From contig NZ_AUHB01000003.1 in the NCBI RefSeq assembly GCF_000422965.1, positions 418,061 through 482,060 of the forward strand: 64,000 nucleotides of DNA, given 5' to 3'. Of the stretch, positions 54,386 through 62,752 are shown piece after piece. The position numbers were made by a program, and so were the translations under genes. Numbering within the stretch: the stretch's first letter is position 1; each line of letters starts with the position of its first letter. Below the pieces are notes generated by a model, which saw only the letters and a program-made list of their open reading frames with translations, was not told the origin of the DNA and made no database searches. The stretch is from Pleomorphomonas oryzae DSM 16300. Lineage in GTDB: Bacteria > Pseudomonadota > Alphaproteobacteria > Rhizobiales > Pleomorphomonadaceae.

Positions 54386-55312
54386 TTGACCAAAGCACCG
54401 CAAATGGGCCTCCTCGAGTGGGGCCTGCTCCTTTTCCTCTCCGTCCTGTGGGGCGGATCATTCTTCTTCTCGAAAGTGGCGCTGGCCGAGTTGCCGCCGT
54501 TCACCGTTGTGCTCGGCCGCGTGGCCATCGCCGCTCTCGCTCTCTACGCTTATCTCCGGGCGATTGGCCGAGCGATTCCAGGCAGCGGCGAAGCATGGCG
54601 CGCCTTCCTCGGCATGGGTCTTCTCAACAACCTCATTCCCTTCAGCCTGATCTTCTGGGGCCAGACGGCGCTTGCCTCCGGTCTTGCCTCCATTCTCAAC
54701 GCCACGACGCCGATCTTTTCCATTCTGGTTGCTCATTGGCTGACGGCCGATGAGAAGATGACGCCACAGAAGATAACCGGCGTGCTGCTGGGCGTTCTTG
54801 GTGTCGTCGTTTTGATGAGCGGCAGCGCCTTTGCCGGCAACGGTCCGCCGCTGTGGGCGCTGTTCGCCTGTCTCGGCGCTGCCTTGTCCTATGGGTTCGC
54901 CGGCACATTTGGCCGACGTTTCCGTCGCTTGGGCATTGCGCCCGCCGTTGTCGCGTTCGGCCAGACCACAGTGTCCACTGTGGTGATGTTGCCCATCGTC
55001 GCAATCGTTGACGCGCCTTGGCATCTTGCCGCGCCACACCTCGTCACGGTCGGAGCGCTTCTCGCACTCGCACTGATCTCGACCGCTTTTGCCTACATCA
55101 TCTACTTCCATCTCCTCTCGGTCGGTGGCGCCACCAACTCGTCGCTGGTGACGCTGTTGATCCCCGTCTCGGCCATCCTGCTCGGCAGCCTCGTGCTCGG
55201 AGAGCGCCTGTCTTCAAGTCATTTCCTGGGGATGGCCTTGATCGCGCTCGGTCTCCTGTCGATCGATGGCCGTATCTTCGCCATGCTCCGGCGAGCCCCA
55301 GCAGCAATGTGA
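54386..55312 (+). CDS. EamA-family (DMT) transporter
   Basis: A 308-residue, ten-helix drug/metabolite transporter with two EamA repeats: LEWGLLLFLSVLWGGSFFFSKVAL with PPFTVVLGR, and PPLWALFACLGAALSYGFAGTFGRR. The start is a TTG with AGGAGG about six bases upstream; no ATG fits. It is divergent from the Ada-type regulator (109 bases) and 7 bases before ogt, so it may be part of the alkylation-response operon. Substrate unknown, possibly an amino acid or a metabolite. Confidence 0.9.
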   Translation: MTKAPQMGLLEWGLLLFLSVLWGGSFFFSKVALAELPPFTVVLGRVAIAALALYAYLRAIGRAIPGSGEAWRAFLGMGLLNNLIPFSLIFWGQTALASGLASILNATTPIFSILVAHWLTADEKMTPQKITGVLLGVLGVVVLMSGSAFAGNGPPLWALFACLGAALSYGFAGTFGRRFRRLGIAPAVVAFGQTTVSTVVMLPIVAIVDAPWHLAAPHLVTVGALLALALISTAFAYIIYFHLLSVGGATNSSLVTLLIPVSAILLGSLVLGERLSSSHFLGMALIALGLLSIDGRIFAMLRRAPAAM

Positions 55313-55319
55313 GGCGCAC

Positions 55320-55829
55320 ATGTTTGACGTCCTCTATACCTATCTCGAAACCCCCATCGGCCCGCTGCTTCTGGCGGGCGACGGCACGCGGCTGTCAAAA
55401 GTAGGCTTTCCTACCGGCAAGGGCCGGGTGGCCCCGCATGATGACTGGCGGCGCGCCGATGACCGGTTTGTTGAGGCTCGCACCCAACTCTCAGCCTATT
55501 TCGCCGGGGAGCTGCGGACCTTCGATCTCGAGCTGATGCCGGTTGGCTCGCCCTTTCAGCTCGCTGTCTGGCGGGCTCTCAAAGCCATTCCCTATGGGGC
55601 AACCATGTCTTACGGGGAGCTTGCCAACCGCATCGGCCACCCTTCGGCGAGCCGCGCCGTCGGCGCCGCCAACGGCGCCAATCCCATCCCGATCATCGTG
55701 CCCTGCCACCGGGTAATCGGTGCATCGGGCGCCCTCACCGGCTTTGGCGGCGGCATCGACACCAAGCGCTGGCTGCTGGCGCATGAAAAGGGCGCCGCAC
55801 CAGGCGATCTTCAGGGCAGCCTATTTTAG
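55320..55829 (+). CDS. ogt: Methylated-DNA-protein cysteine methyltransferase
   Basis: A 169-residue O6-alkylguanine repair protein. The active-site motif IIVPCHRVIG gives Cys129, followed by the usual LTGFGGGIDTKRWLLAHE; the DNA-binding part has FQLAVWRALKAIPYGATMSYGELA. It accepts the alkyl group and is used once. It follows the EamA gene by seven bases, and the AdaA-type regulator is divergent nearby, giving the functions of the E. coli Ada protein on two genes. Confidence 0.95.
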   Translation: MFDVLYTYLETPIGPLLLAGDGTRLSKVGFPTGKGRVAPHDDWRRADDRFVEARTQLSAYFAGELRTFDLELMPVGSPFQLAVWRALKAIPYGATMSYGELANRIGHPSASRAVGAANGANPIPIIVPCHRVIGASGALTGFGGGIDTKRWLLAHEKGAAPGDLQGSLF

Positions 55830-55966
55830 GTCGACATTGCACACCCTGGCCCGCTCCTTGCTTTTCTTGCCCCGCGTAGGCAAGTTTAACGCCGATGTTC
55901 ACAAGATTGCCGCAGACTTTCTCGACGATCGGAGTGAGGGCGGTTCGCCGAGGCTTTGGGGTTCAC

Positions 55967-57007
55967 ATGACGGCATTCGAGTTCACTGCGGCACCCACCC
56001 GACGTAGATTTTCCGGCTCCGTCATTTTTGCCATCGTCGCGATCGTCACAGCGGCGACCCTGGCTCGGTTCAACGCCGATAGCTTCTACTACGGCGATCT
56101 CCTCGCCTTCTTCCAACCTACGCTGTTCGTTGTCTCCATTATCGTCCTGCTCGTAGCCCTCGTTGCCCGACACCGTGTTCTGGCGGCCTTTGCGCTGGTC
56201 CTCGTTCTGGTCAACGGTCTGCCACTTTTCATGCCGATCGAGCGCGCCGCCGCCTCGGCGGGAGGACGCGAACTGCGCGTCGCCACCAGCAACGTACTGG
56301 GCGGCCGCAACGACTATGAAGATCTCATCGCCTGGAGCACCAAATCCGGCATCGACGTGCTCGGCCAACAGGAAGTCAGCGGCTACGTGCTGCGGTATTT
56401 CGATGCGCTACGCGCGCATTTTCCTTCAGCTCCTCCGGCCGATTTGCTCGGTCATTATCCGGAGGTCATGGCCTGGTCCGGCTGGCGAATCGTCAAGGCC
56501 GAACACGTCCAGAATGTACCCTACGTCGTGCCCGACGACGGCTGGGGCGGGAATCCTCTCAGGCTGGAACTTGTTCCGCCAGGCACGCCCGACACTGCGT
56601 CAGGCTCCACCTTGAAGCCGGCTGTGGTCGTCTACGTGCTGCACCCCACGACGCCGCGGAGTTTCGACCAGTGGGAAACCCGCAATCTGTACCTGAGCAC
56701 TGTGGCACGGTCGGTCGCTGCCGAGCCACCGGGCACCCCCGTTGTCGTCCTGGGCGATTTCAACACGCCCACCTGGTCGCCGTTCTTTCAGTCGTTCCTG
56801 AAGAAATCTGGATTGGTCGATGCCGCCGGCACAGGCTGGCCGGGCACCACCCGGTTCTCACGACGCTGGTTCTCCAAATATTTCTACTTCGGCTCACCGG
56901 TCGACCATATCCTGGTGTCACGCAATATCGAGGTGAAGCACTTCGAGGTCGGCCCCGATATCGGCTCGGACCACTTCCCGGTGCTGGCCGACCTGCGTCT
57001 GCCCTAG
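55967..57007 (+). CDS. Membrane-anchored endonuclease/exonuclease/phosphatase-family protein
   Basis: A 346-residue protein. Three membrane helices at the N-terminus (about residues 15-85) precede an EEP domain with ATSNVLGG, GQQEVSGY, VVVLGDFNTPTWSPFF and GSDHFPVLADLRLP, which hold the Asn, Glu, Asp-Asn and Asp-His residues of the metal-dependent phosphodiesterase site. The catalytic domain is likely periplasmic. A frame open to 55895 exists, but MTAFEFT suits better. Target (nucleic acid, lipid or inositol phosphate) unknown. Confidence 0.85.
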   Translation: MTAFEFTAAPTRRRFSGSVIFAIVAIVTAATLARFNADSFYYGDLLAFFQPTLFVVSIIVLLVALVARHRVLAAFALVLVLVNGLPLFMPIERAAASAGGRELRVATSNVLGGRNDYEDLIAWSTKSGIDVLGQQEVSGYVLRYFDALRAHFPSAPPADLLGHYPEVMAWSGWRIVKAEHVQNVPYVVPDDGWGGNPLRLELVPPGTPDTASGSTLKPAVVVYVLHPTTPRSFDQWETRNLYLSTVARSVAAEPPGTPVVVLGDFNTPTWSPFFQSFLKKSGLVDAAGTGWPGTTRFSRRWFSKYFYFGSPVDHILVSRNIEVKHFEVGPDIGSDHFPVLADLRLP

Positions 57008-57009
57008 GC

Positions 57010-57783
57010 TCACCACCATGCAACCGGCAGCGCAGAGCCCCGAAGCACGGCCTCGACGTCCGGACGGAAACCGCCATCCGGCGCATGCAACACCATGCCG
57101 GGCAATATCCGCAGCGGTGCCCGCCCTTGCGGCCGGCCGCGCAGGATCAATCGGTGCGCCGGTTCATTGGCATGCGCGTGGATCGGCAGCAGCGCGAGTG
57201 AACCGAAGCGACTGCCGATCGCCGACAGGAGGCGCGACAACTCGTCGGCACGAAAGATCACCGTCAGCGTGCCGGATGGCTTCAGAATGGCAGCGGCGGC
57301 CCGAACCCAACCATCAATCGCATCCACGCTCAAGACGTGCGCCTTGGCCCGCAAGGGTGCCGGGGACGATCGGCCGCGATCGGCAAGGTGAAATGGCGGA
57401 TTCATGATGACGTGATCGGCCATGTCGTCGGCAAGCCCCGCTGCCCGACGCTCGGCGGCCGGCGCCAGAACATCGGCAGCGACGACATGGACCCGCCCAT
57501 CCACCGTGGCGTTCAGCGCGGCGTTGCCCTCGGCAAGACGCGCCAGCTCCGGATCGATCTCCACCAAGGTGACGGTCGTATCAGACAGCCGATGAGCCGC
57601 TGCGAGGCCGGCAACGCCGACGCCGGCGCCGAGATCGACGACGTGGCCCGTCGTTCCCTCCGGCAAGGCTGCAGCGAGCAACACCGCGTCGAGGCCGGCC
57701 CGATGCGAGCCGGCGCGCGGCTGATCAATGATGAGCTGATTGCCGAGAAAGCCGTCACGGCTGACGGCGTGTGAAACGGTCAC
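57010..57783 (-). CDS. tRNA1(Val) adenine-37 N6-methyltransferase-like enzyme
   Basis: A 257-residue SAM-dependent methyltransferase. Motif I is VVDLGAGVGVAGLAAA, then VTLVEIDPELARLA, and the catalytic NPPF motif (VIMNPPFHLADRG), the form typical of the TrmN6/YfiC group that modifies the amino group of adenine. The N-terminus DGFLGNQLIIDQPRAGSHRAGLDAVLLAAA also fits. The ATG overlaps the DUF2007 stop by four bases. Confidence 0.9.
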   Translation of the reverse strand: MTVSHAVSRDGFLGNQLIIDQPRAGSHRAGLDAVLLAAALPEGTTGHVVDLGAGVGVAGLAAAHRLSDTTVTLVEIDPELARLAEGNAALNATVDGRVHVVAADVLAPAAERRAAGLADDMADHVIMNPPFHLADRGRSSPAPLRAKAHVLSVDAIDGWVRAAAAILKPSGTLTVIFRADELSRLLSAIGSRFGSLALLPIHAHANEPAHRLILRGRPQGRAPLRILPGMVLHAPDGGFRPDVEAVLRGSALPVAWW

Positions 57784-58025
57784 CTCTCCGGCCCCGTCTT
57801 CGCCTTGGGGCGGAGCTCCGCGCCAAGACCAGCGTCGGAAATGAGCCGCCGGGCGCGGATCGCCTCATCGGCGTCGACCAGGATACGACGGGGAAAGGCG
57901 CCAACCATACCCTCCAGCGCGCTCATCGCCTGATCGGCGACGATGTAGCCGATATCGGCATCCTTCAGCAGCGCCTCGACGAAGGAGATGGTCACCAAAT
58001 CGTTGGTTCGGATCAATTCTTCCAT
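57780..58025 (-). CDS. DUF2007 family protein
   Basis: An 81-residue protein: MEELIRTNDLVTISFVEALL, then IGYIVADQAMSALEGMVGAFPRRILVDADEAIRARRLI in outline, the usual DUF2007 (signal-transducing PII-like fold) pattern. It is coupled by ATGA overlap to the methyltransferase gene, a pairing often seen in Hyphomicrobiales. Its function is not known. It is divergent from ispB. Confidence 0.9.
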   Translation of the reverse strand: MEELIRTNDLVTISFVEALLKDADIGYIVADQAMSALEGMVGAFPRRILVDADEAIRARRLISDAGLGAELRPKAKTGPER

Positions 58026-58186
58026 GAAACCTCCGGAATTCCTGATGGCTATCCCCGATGAGATTCGACATTATCCACTTGGCGGCCTAATGGTCACCCA
58101 CTTAATCTTTCTCGCGCGCGGGCACCGACTCGTGTCGAGAAGCGTTGTAGATACAACCGGCGGCAAGCCGGACGGAAGGTTCGGGA

Positions 58187-59221
58187 GTGGAAGGTTTGAG
58201 CTCGGTCGCACCTCAGCACAGCAACGCTCCGGCAGCACCGCGCGAGAAATCGATCGCGCCCCTGATGCAGCTTGTCGACGCCGACATGCAGCGGGTCAAC
58301 CAGATGATCCTCGACATGGCCGCCGCCAATGCCGAGATGATCCCGGAAATCGCCCGCCATCTGATCGATTCCGGCGGTAAGCGCCTGCGGCCGATGCTGA
58401 CGCTCGCGGCGGCGCTCGCCTGCGGCTATCGGGGCGATGGCCACGTCAAACTCGCCGCCACGGTCGAATTCATGCATACGGCAACGCTGCTGCACGACGA
58501 TGTGGTGGACGAGAGCGAACTTAGGCGGGGCAAGCCGTCGGCGCGCATGGTCTGGGGCAATCAGGCAAGCGTGCTGGTCGGCGACTATCTGCTCGGCCAA
58601 GCCTTCCGCACCATGGTCGAGGTCGGCTCGCTTGACGCGCTGGCCGTGCTATCGCGTGCCGCGGCGGTGATCGCCGAGGGCGAGGTGCTGCAACTCGTCG
58701 CTGCCAAACACCTGACCACCAGCGAAGACCAGTATCTTCAGGTGATCAACGCCAAGACGGCAGCGCTGTTCTCGGCGGCAACCGAGGTCGGCCCGATCAT
58801 TGCCGGCAGCTCCGCCGAAGTGCGCGCTGGGCTCGCCGACTATGGCACACAGCTCGGCCTCGCCTTCCAGTTGGTCGACGACGCGCTCGACTATGGCGGC
58901 TCCTCAATGACACTCGGCAAGAAGGTCGGCGACGATTTCCGCGAAGGCAAGGTAACACTGCCAATCCTGATCGCCGCCGCCCGTGGTGGCGATACCGACC
59001 GCGACTTCTGGCAACGGACCATTGAACGCGGCGAAATCGAAGACGCCGATCTCGACCGGGCCATCGAGCTGCTCGGAAAGCACCAAGCCATTGCTGCCAC
59101 CGTCGAGCGTGCCCGCATCTACGGCGACAAGGCGATTGCCGCGCTCGATGTGCTCGACGAAGGTCCCTACCGGGCAGCGCTGGAAGATGTGGTGCACTTC
59201 TGCGTCAGCCGCGTCAGTTGA
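58187..59221 (+). CDS. ispB: Polyprenyl diphosphate synthase (octaprenyl/decaprenyl type)
   Basis: A 344-residue trans-isoprenyl synthase for the ubiquinone side chain. The first Asp-rich motif is LLHDDVVDES and the second is LVDDALDYGG; GGKRLRPMLTLAAA is the substrate-binding part near the N-terminus. The chain length (eight or ten units) is not set by eye; alphaproteobacteria mostly make Q-10. The start is a GTG (58187) by length; a TTG nine bases later is an option. A terminator follows. Confidence 0.95.
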   Translation: MEGLSSVAPQHSNAPAAPREKSIAPLMQLVDADMQRVNQMILDMAAANAEMIPEIARHLIDSGGKRLRPMLTLAAALACGYRGDGHVKLAATVEFMHTATLLHDDVVDESELRRGKPSARMVWGNQASVLVGDYLLGQAFRTMVEVGSLDALAVLSRAAAVIAEGEVLQLVAAKHLTTSEDQYLQVINAKTAALFSAATEVGPIIAGSSAEVRAGLADYGTQLGLAFQLVDDALDYGGSSMTLGKKVGDDFREGKVTLPILIAAARGGDTDRDFWQRTIERGEIEDADLDRAIELLGKHQAIAATVERARIYGDKAIAALDVLDEGPYRAALEDVVHFCVSRVS

Positions 59222-59242
59222 CTTTTCACAAGTCGGATAAGG

Positions 59243-59278
59243 AAGCCCGGACAAACATTTGACCGGGCTTTTCTTTTT
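59243..59278 (+). terminator. Rho-independent terminator after ispB
   Basis: AAGCCCGG (59243-59250), a 12-base loop and CCGGGCTT (59263-59270), then TTCTTTTT. It starts 22 bases after the ispB stop and ends just before the convergent cobT stop. Confidence 0.88.
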
Positions 59279-59283
59279 CAATG

Positions 59284-60309
59284 TCAGCCCTTAGTGGAAA
59301 CGCCGGCTTCGGCGAAGGTTGCCATGCCCGAGTGGACGTCGGCTGCTGCGCGAATGATCGACCCGGCAATGGCGGCGCCAGTTCCCTCGCCGAGGCGGAA
59401 GCCCAGATCGACAATCGGTTTCTTGCCAAGCCGGGCGATGACGTCGCGATGGGCGCCTTCCACCGAGGCATGGGCAATCTGCACATGATCGATGGAATGT
59501 GGATCGACGGCGTGCAATACCGCCGCGGCGGCGGTGACGACGTAGCCGTCGACGACCACCGGAACGTTCTGGTGACGAGCCGCAATGATCGCACCGGCCA
59601 TGGCGGCGATCTCACGACCGCCCACCTGGCGCAGAACCTCGAGACCGTCGCGCTCGCCATTGCCAAGACGCGCCACCGCAGCGGCCACAGCGTCGCGCTT
59701 GCGCGTCAGGCCGGCATCATCCACGCCGGTGCCGCGGCCAATCCAGTCCGAAGCAACGCCACCATAAAGGGCGTGATAGATGGCGGCAGCCACCGTGGTG
59801 TTGCCGATGCCCATTTCGCCGAGCATCAACAGGTCGGTGCCGCCGGCCACCGATTCCATACCGAAGGCCATGGTGGCGGCACAGCCGGCCTCGTCGAAGG
59901 CATCCTGCTCGGTAATGTCGGGCGTCGGCATTTCGAGCGCCAGCTCGAACACCTTGAGCCCATAGTTGTAGCTCTTGCAGAGCTGGTTGATTGCGGCGCC
60001 GCCGGCCGTGAAGTTGGCCACCATCTGGAAATTCACCTCGACCGGGAAGGCCGAGACGCCCTTGGCGGCCACGCCATGGCTGGCCGCGAAGATCGACACC
60101 ATCGGATGGCGTACTGCCGGCCGCTCCACCCGCTGCCAGGCCGCCAGCCATTCGGCGAGATCCTCAAGCCGGCCGAGCGAGCCGAGCGGTTTAGTCAGTT
60201 GGGCGTTACGGGCTTGAACGGCAGCGACAGAAGCTTCGTCCGGCCCCGGCATCGAACGGATCAGTTCGCGGAAATCGTCGAACGGCAGGCCGGACATCGA
60301 GGGAATCAT
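59284..60309 (-). CDS. cobT: Nicotinate-nucleotide-dimethylbenzimidazole phosphoribosyltransferase
   Basis: A 341-residue CobT (CobU in the Pseudomonas naming) that activates 5,6-dimethylbenzimidazole to alpha-ribazole phosphate for the lower ligand of cobalamin. Conserved parts are TKPLGSLGRLEDLAEWLA, FAASHGVAAKGVSAFP, EMGIGNTTVAAAI and the catalytic Glu in LGFRLGEGTGAAIA. It is divergent from cobS, with 134 bases between the chosen starts. Confidence 0.96.
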   Translation of the reverse strand: MIPSMSGLPFDDFRELIRSMPGPDEASVAAVQARNAQLTKPLGSLGRLEDLAEWLAAWQRVERPAVRHPMVSIFAASHGVAAKGVSAFPVEVNFQMVANFTAGGAAINQLCKSYNYGLKVFELALEMPTPDITEQDAFDEAGCAATMAFGMESVAGGTDLLMLGEMGIGNTTVAAAIYHALYGGVASDWIGRGTGVDDAGLTRKRDAVAAAVARLGNGERDGLEVLRQVGGREIAAMAGAIIAARHQNVPVVVDGYVVTAAAAVLHAVDPHSIDHVQIAHASVEGAHRDVIARLGKKPIVDLGFRLGEGTGAAIAGSIIRAAADVHSGMATFAEAGVSTKG

Positions 60310-60443
60310 ATTTTCGTCTCTCTGATTGAACTGGAAACGGCAAGTCTGGATTTAGTACCAAGACCGTCGAAATGCCACCTAATGACACAACATTTAGCGG
60401 GTTCACGCTATACATGACTCGCTCCACGGCCTACAAACGAAGA

Positions 60444-61235
60444 ATGCTCCGCGATGAACTCCTCCACCGTCTTGCCGATCTCGGCGCCTCGCTCCGCTTC
60501 TTCTCGCGCCTGCCCGTGCCGCAGCTTGGGCAGTTGGACGACACCGGCGCCTTGCCTGAATTGCCACGCGCGGGGGCGGTGATCCCACTCGCCGGCTTCC
60601 TGATCGCCCTGCCCGCAGCACTTGTCGGTCTGGCCGTCGGCGTGGCGGGACTTCCCGATCTTCTCGTCGGTCTGCTCATTGTCACCGCGCTGGTGGTGCC
60701 GACAGGCGCCTTGCACGAGGACGGGCTCGCCGATAGTACCGACGGTCTTGTCGGTGGCGCCACAGCCGAAAAGCGGCTCCTCATCATGAAGGACAGTCGC
60801 ATCGGCACCTTCGGGGGCTTGGCGCTCATTCTCTCAACGCTGATCCGCGCCAGCGCCTATGGCGCGCTATTTGCAAATCCAGCGGCGGGAGTTTTCGCAG
60901 TGCTGGGTGGCGGCGCCTTGAGCCGCCTCGCCATGACCGCCCTCTGGGCCGCGCTGCCCAACGCCCGACCGGAAGGGCTCGCGGCGCGTCTCGGCCAGCC
61001 CGACCAACGTGCCCTGGCGCTCGGCGCCGGACTGACGGTCTTGCTGTTGTCGCCACTGCCAGCTCTTGTTGGTGCGCCAGCTACGCTTCTCGGCATCGCC
61101 TTTGCCGGTCTCGCCGCTCTTGCTTTTGGCGCTTTTGCCCGCGAAAAGATTGGAGGACAAACCGGCGACATTCTCGGCGCGACCCAGGTGCTGACCGAGA
61201 TGGCGTTTCTCGTCGGCCTTTTGATCGGCAGGTGA
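60444..61235 (+). CDS. cobS: Adenosylcobinamide-GDP ribazoletransferase
   Basis: A 263-residue membrane enzyme (cobalamin synthase) that joins adenosylcobinamide-GDP with alpha-ribazole phosphate. Marks are [48 protein letters not shown] and [15 protein letters not shown]. In-frame ATGs also lie at 60372 and 60414; 60444 ([10 protein letters not shown]) was chosen by usual length, though no start has a strong ribosome binding site. It pairs with the divergent cobT for the last steps of the pathway. Confidence 0.93.
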   Translation: MLRDELLHRLADLGASLRFFSRLPVPQLGQLDDTGALPELPRAGAVIPLAGFLIALPAALVGLAVGVAGLPDLLVGLLIVTALVVPTGALHEDGLADSTDGLVGGATAEKRLLIMKDSRIGTFGGLALILSTLIRASAYGALFANPAAGVFAVLGGGALSRLAMTALWAALPNARPEGLAARLGQPDQRALALGAGLTVLLLSPLPALVGAPATLLGIAFAGLAALAFGAFAREKIGGQTGDILGATQVLTEMAFLVGLLIGR

Positions 61236-61240
61236 AAGCG

Positions 61241-61438
61241 ATGGTGGAGACGCCCTGCGTCAAGATTTGCCGAATGCTCGAAGGCGGCGCCCTCTGCCGT
61301 GGTTGCGGCCGCACACTCGAGGAGATCGCCCACTGGACCACCATGAGCCCTGAAGAACGCCGAGCGATCATGGGCGGCCTTGCGGAGCGGCTCAAGCGGG
61401 CCGACATGCTGGATAAACAGTCCCGTTCGGAGGCCTGA
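61241..61438 (+). CDS. DUF1289 family Cys-rich small protein
   Basis: A 65-residue protein: VETPCVKICRMLEGGALCRGCGRTLEEIAHW is the DUF1289 signature with four Cys (C-x3-C then C-x2-C) that may bind metal or an Fe-S cluster. AGGTGA lies six bases before the ATG. It follows cobS by five bases and is probably in its operon. Function unknown. Confidence 0.9.
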   Translation: MVETPCVKICRMLEGGALCRGCGRTLEEIAHWTTMSPEERRAIMGGLAERLKRADMLDKQSRSEA

Positions 61439-61443
61439 GGCCG

Positions 61444-61755
61444 ATGCGGCAACCCGTGCTCTATATTGCCGTGGCGATCCTCGTTGTTGCAACGGGCGCC
61501 CTTCTGATCTTCGGCCGGTCGAGCAGTATTGCCGGCCTCGCCCCAGCCCAGTTCGCCAACGTCGCCTATCTCTCGATCTTCGCCCTGCTGATCGGCGCTT
61601 CGCTGGCCTTCGGCCGCCACCGCGTCAACGCACGACTTTGGCACATCGCCGTTTGGCTCGCCGTCTTCCTGATACTTGCCGCCGGCTATCGCTGGTTCCA
61701 TCAGGAGCCGACGGTAGTGGTACCGAGTGACAATGCCCACTCGACGGCAATCTGA
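61444..61755 (+). CDS. Short three-helix membrane protein resembling the N-terminal part of TIGR02281 aspartic proteases
   Basis: A 103-residue protein with helices at about residues 5-23, 41-55 and 66-81, ending RWFHQEPTVVVPSDNAHSTAI. In many Hyphomicrobiales the gene after DUF1289 encodes a clan AA retroviral-like aspartic protease (TIGR02281) with just such a membrane N-terminus (FANVAYLSIFALLI, LWHIAVWLAVFLILAAGYRW) before the protease domain. Here the protease domain is missing and the convergent symporter gene ends one base away. It may be a truncated gene or a working membrane stub. The assignment rests on likeness by eye. Confidence 0.6.
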   Translation: MRQPVLYIAVAILVVATGALLIFGRSSSIAGLAPAQFANVAYLSIFALLIGASLAFGRHRVNARLWHIAVWLAVFLILAAGYRWFHQEPTVVVPSDNAHSTAI

Positions 61756-62733
61756 TCAGTCCGTCACCCTCTTGGCAAAACGCGCTGCCAGCACACTGAC
61801 GATCACCAGCTGCAGGAAATGGAAGACCATGATCGGCGCCACGATCAGGCCTATGGCAGCGCTCTGGCCAAACATCACCGGCGCCAGGGGCACGCCGGTG
61901 GCCAGCGACTTCTTGGAGCCGCAGAACTGGCAGGCGATGCGATCGCGGATGTTGAAGCCCATCAAAGCGCAGACGCCGTTCATGATCAGATAGACCACCA
62001 GGAACAGCGCCACCGAAGCGACGGCGATCTCCAGCACCACCGTGAGATCGTTGGCGCTCCAGACGCCGGCCGCCACGGAATCGCAGAAAGAATTGTAGAC
62101 GATGGCAAGGATGGTGGAACGGTCGGCAAGCTTCACCCAGAAGGCATTGCGATGCGCCCAGCCGCCCAGCCAGCGGCGGGCGATCTGGCCGAGGACGATC
62201 GGCACCAGCACCAGCATCACGACCTTGAAGATCACCGGCAACAGCGGCATGTCGATGCCGTTGCGCCTCATGTACCAGCTCATCAAAAGCGGCGTCACGA
62301 ACACGCCGAGCAAGCTGGACAGCGAAGCGTTGAACACGGCGGCCGGCACGTTGCCGCGGGCAATGTTGGTCATCGCCACCGACGAGGATACGGTGGAAGG
62401 CAGCGCCGCCACGTAGAAGAAGCCCAGCCAGAGATCGTCGGAGAACAAGCCAGGCATCAGCATCCGAGCGGCCAACAGCAAGACGGGGAACAGCACGAAG
62501 GTGGCGAACTGCACGCAAATGTGCAGGCGCCAGTGCAATACACCCGCCTTCATTCGCTCGGGCGATAGCGTCAGCCCATAAAGGAAGAACACCACCGAGA
62601 CGCCATAGGTGGTGACATATTCGAAGTGCAGCGGTCCGCCGCTCTTGCCAGGCACCGGCCAGATGAGCGCCAGCGCCACCATCAGAACGAGGCCAATAAG
62701 GAAGTAATCGAGCTTGGGGAGACGGAACGACAC
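61756..62733 (-). CDS. Bile acid:sodium symporter family protein (SBF-like, YfeH type)
   Basis: A 325-residue carrier with about ten helices. Marks are LDYFLIGLVLMVALALIWPV, YGVSVVFFLYGLTLSPERMKAG, PSTVSSSVAMTNIARGNVPAAVFNAS and FCGSKKSLATGVPLAPVMFG, with the two crossover regions of the BASS/SBF fold. The start is probably GTG at 62733; an ATG at 62805 would overlap the dusA end by 53 bases. YfeH-like proteins transport organic anions; the substrate is unknown. Confidence 0.88.
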   Translation of the reverse strand: MSFRLPKLDYFLIGLVLMVALALIWPVPGKSGGPLHFEYVTTYGVSVVFFLYGLTLSPERMKAGVLHWRLHICVQFATFVLFPVLLLAARMLMPGLFSDDLWLGFFYVAALPSTVSSSVAMTNIARGNVPAAVFNASLSSLLGVFVTPLLMSWYMRRNGIDMPLLPVIFKVVMLVLVPIVLGQIARRWLGGWAHRNAFWVKLADRSTILAIVYNSFCDSVAAGVWSANDLTVVLEIAVASVALFLVVYLIMNGVCALMGFNIRDRIACQFCGSKKSLATGVPLAPVMFGQSAAIGLIVAPIMVFHFLQLVIVSVLAARFAKRVTD

Positions 62734-62752
62734 GACAGGCGAACTTTCAGTA

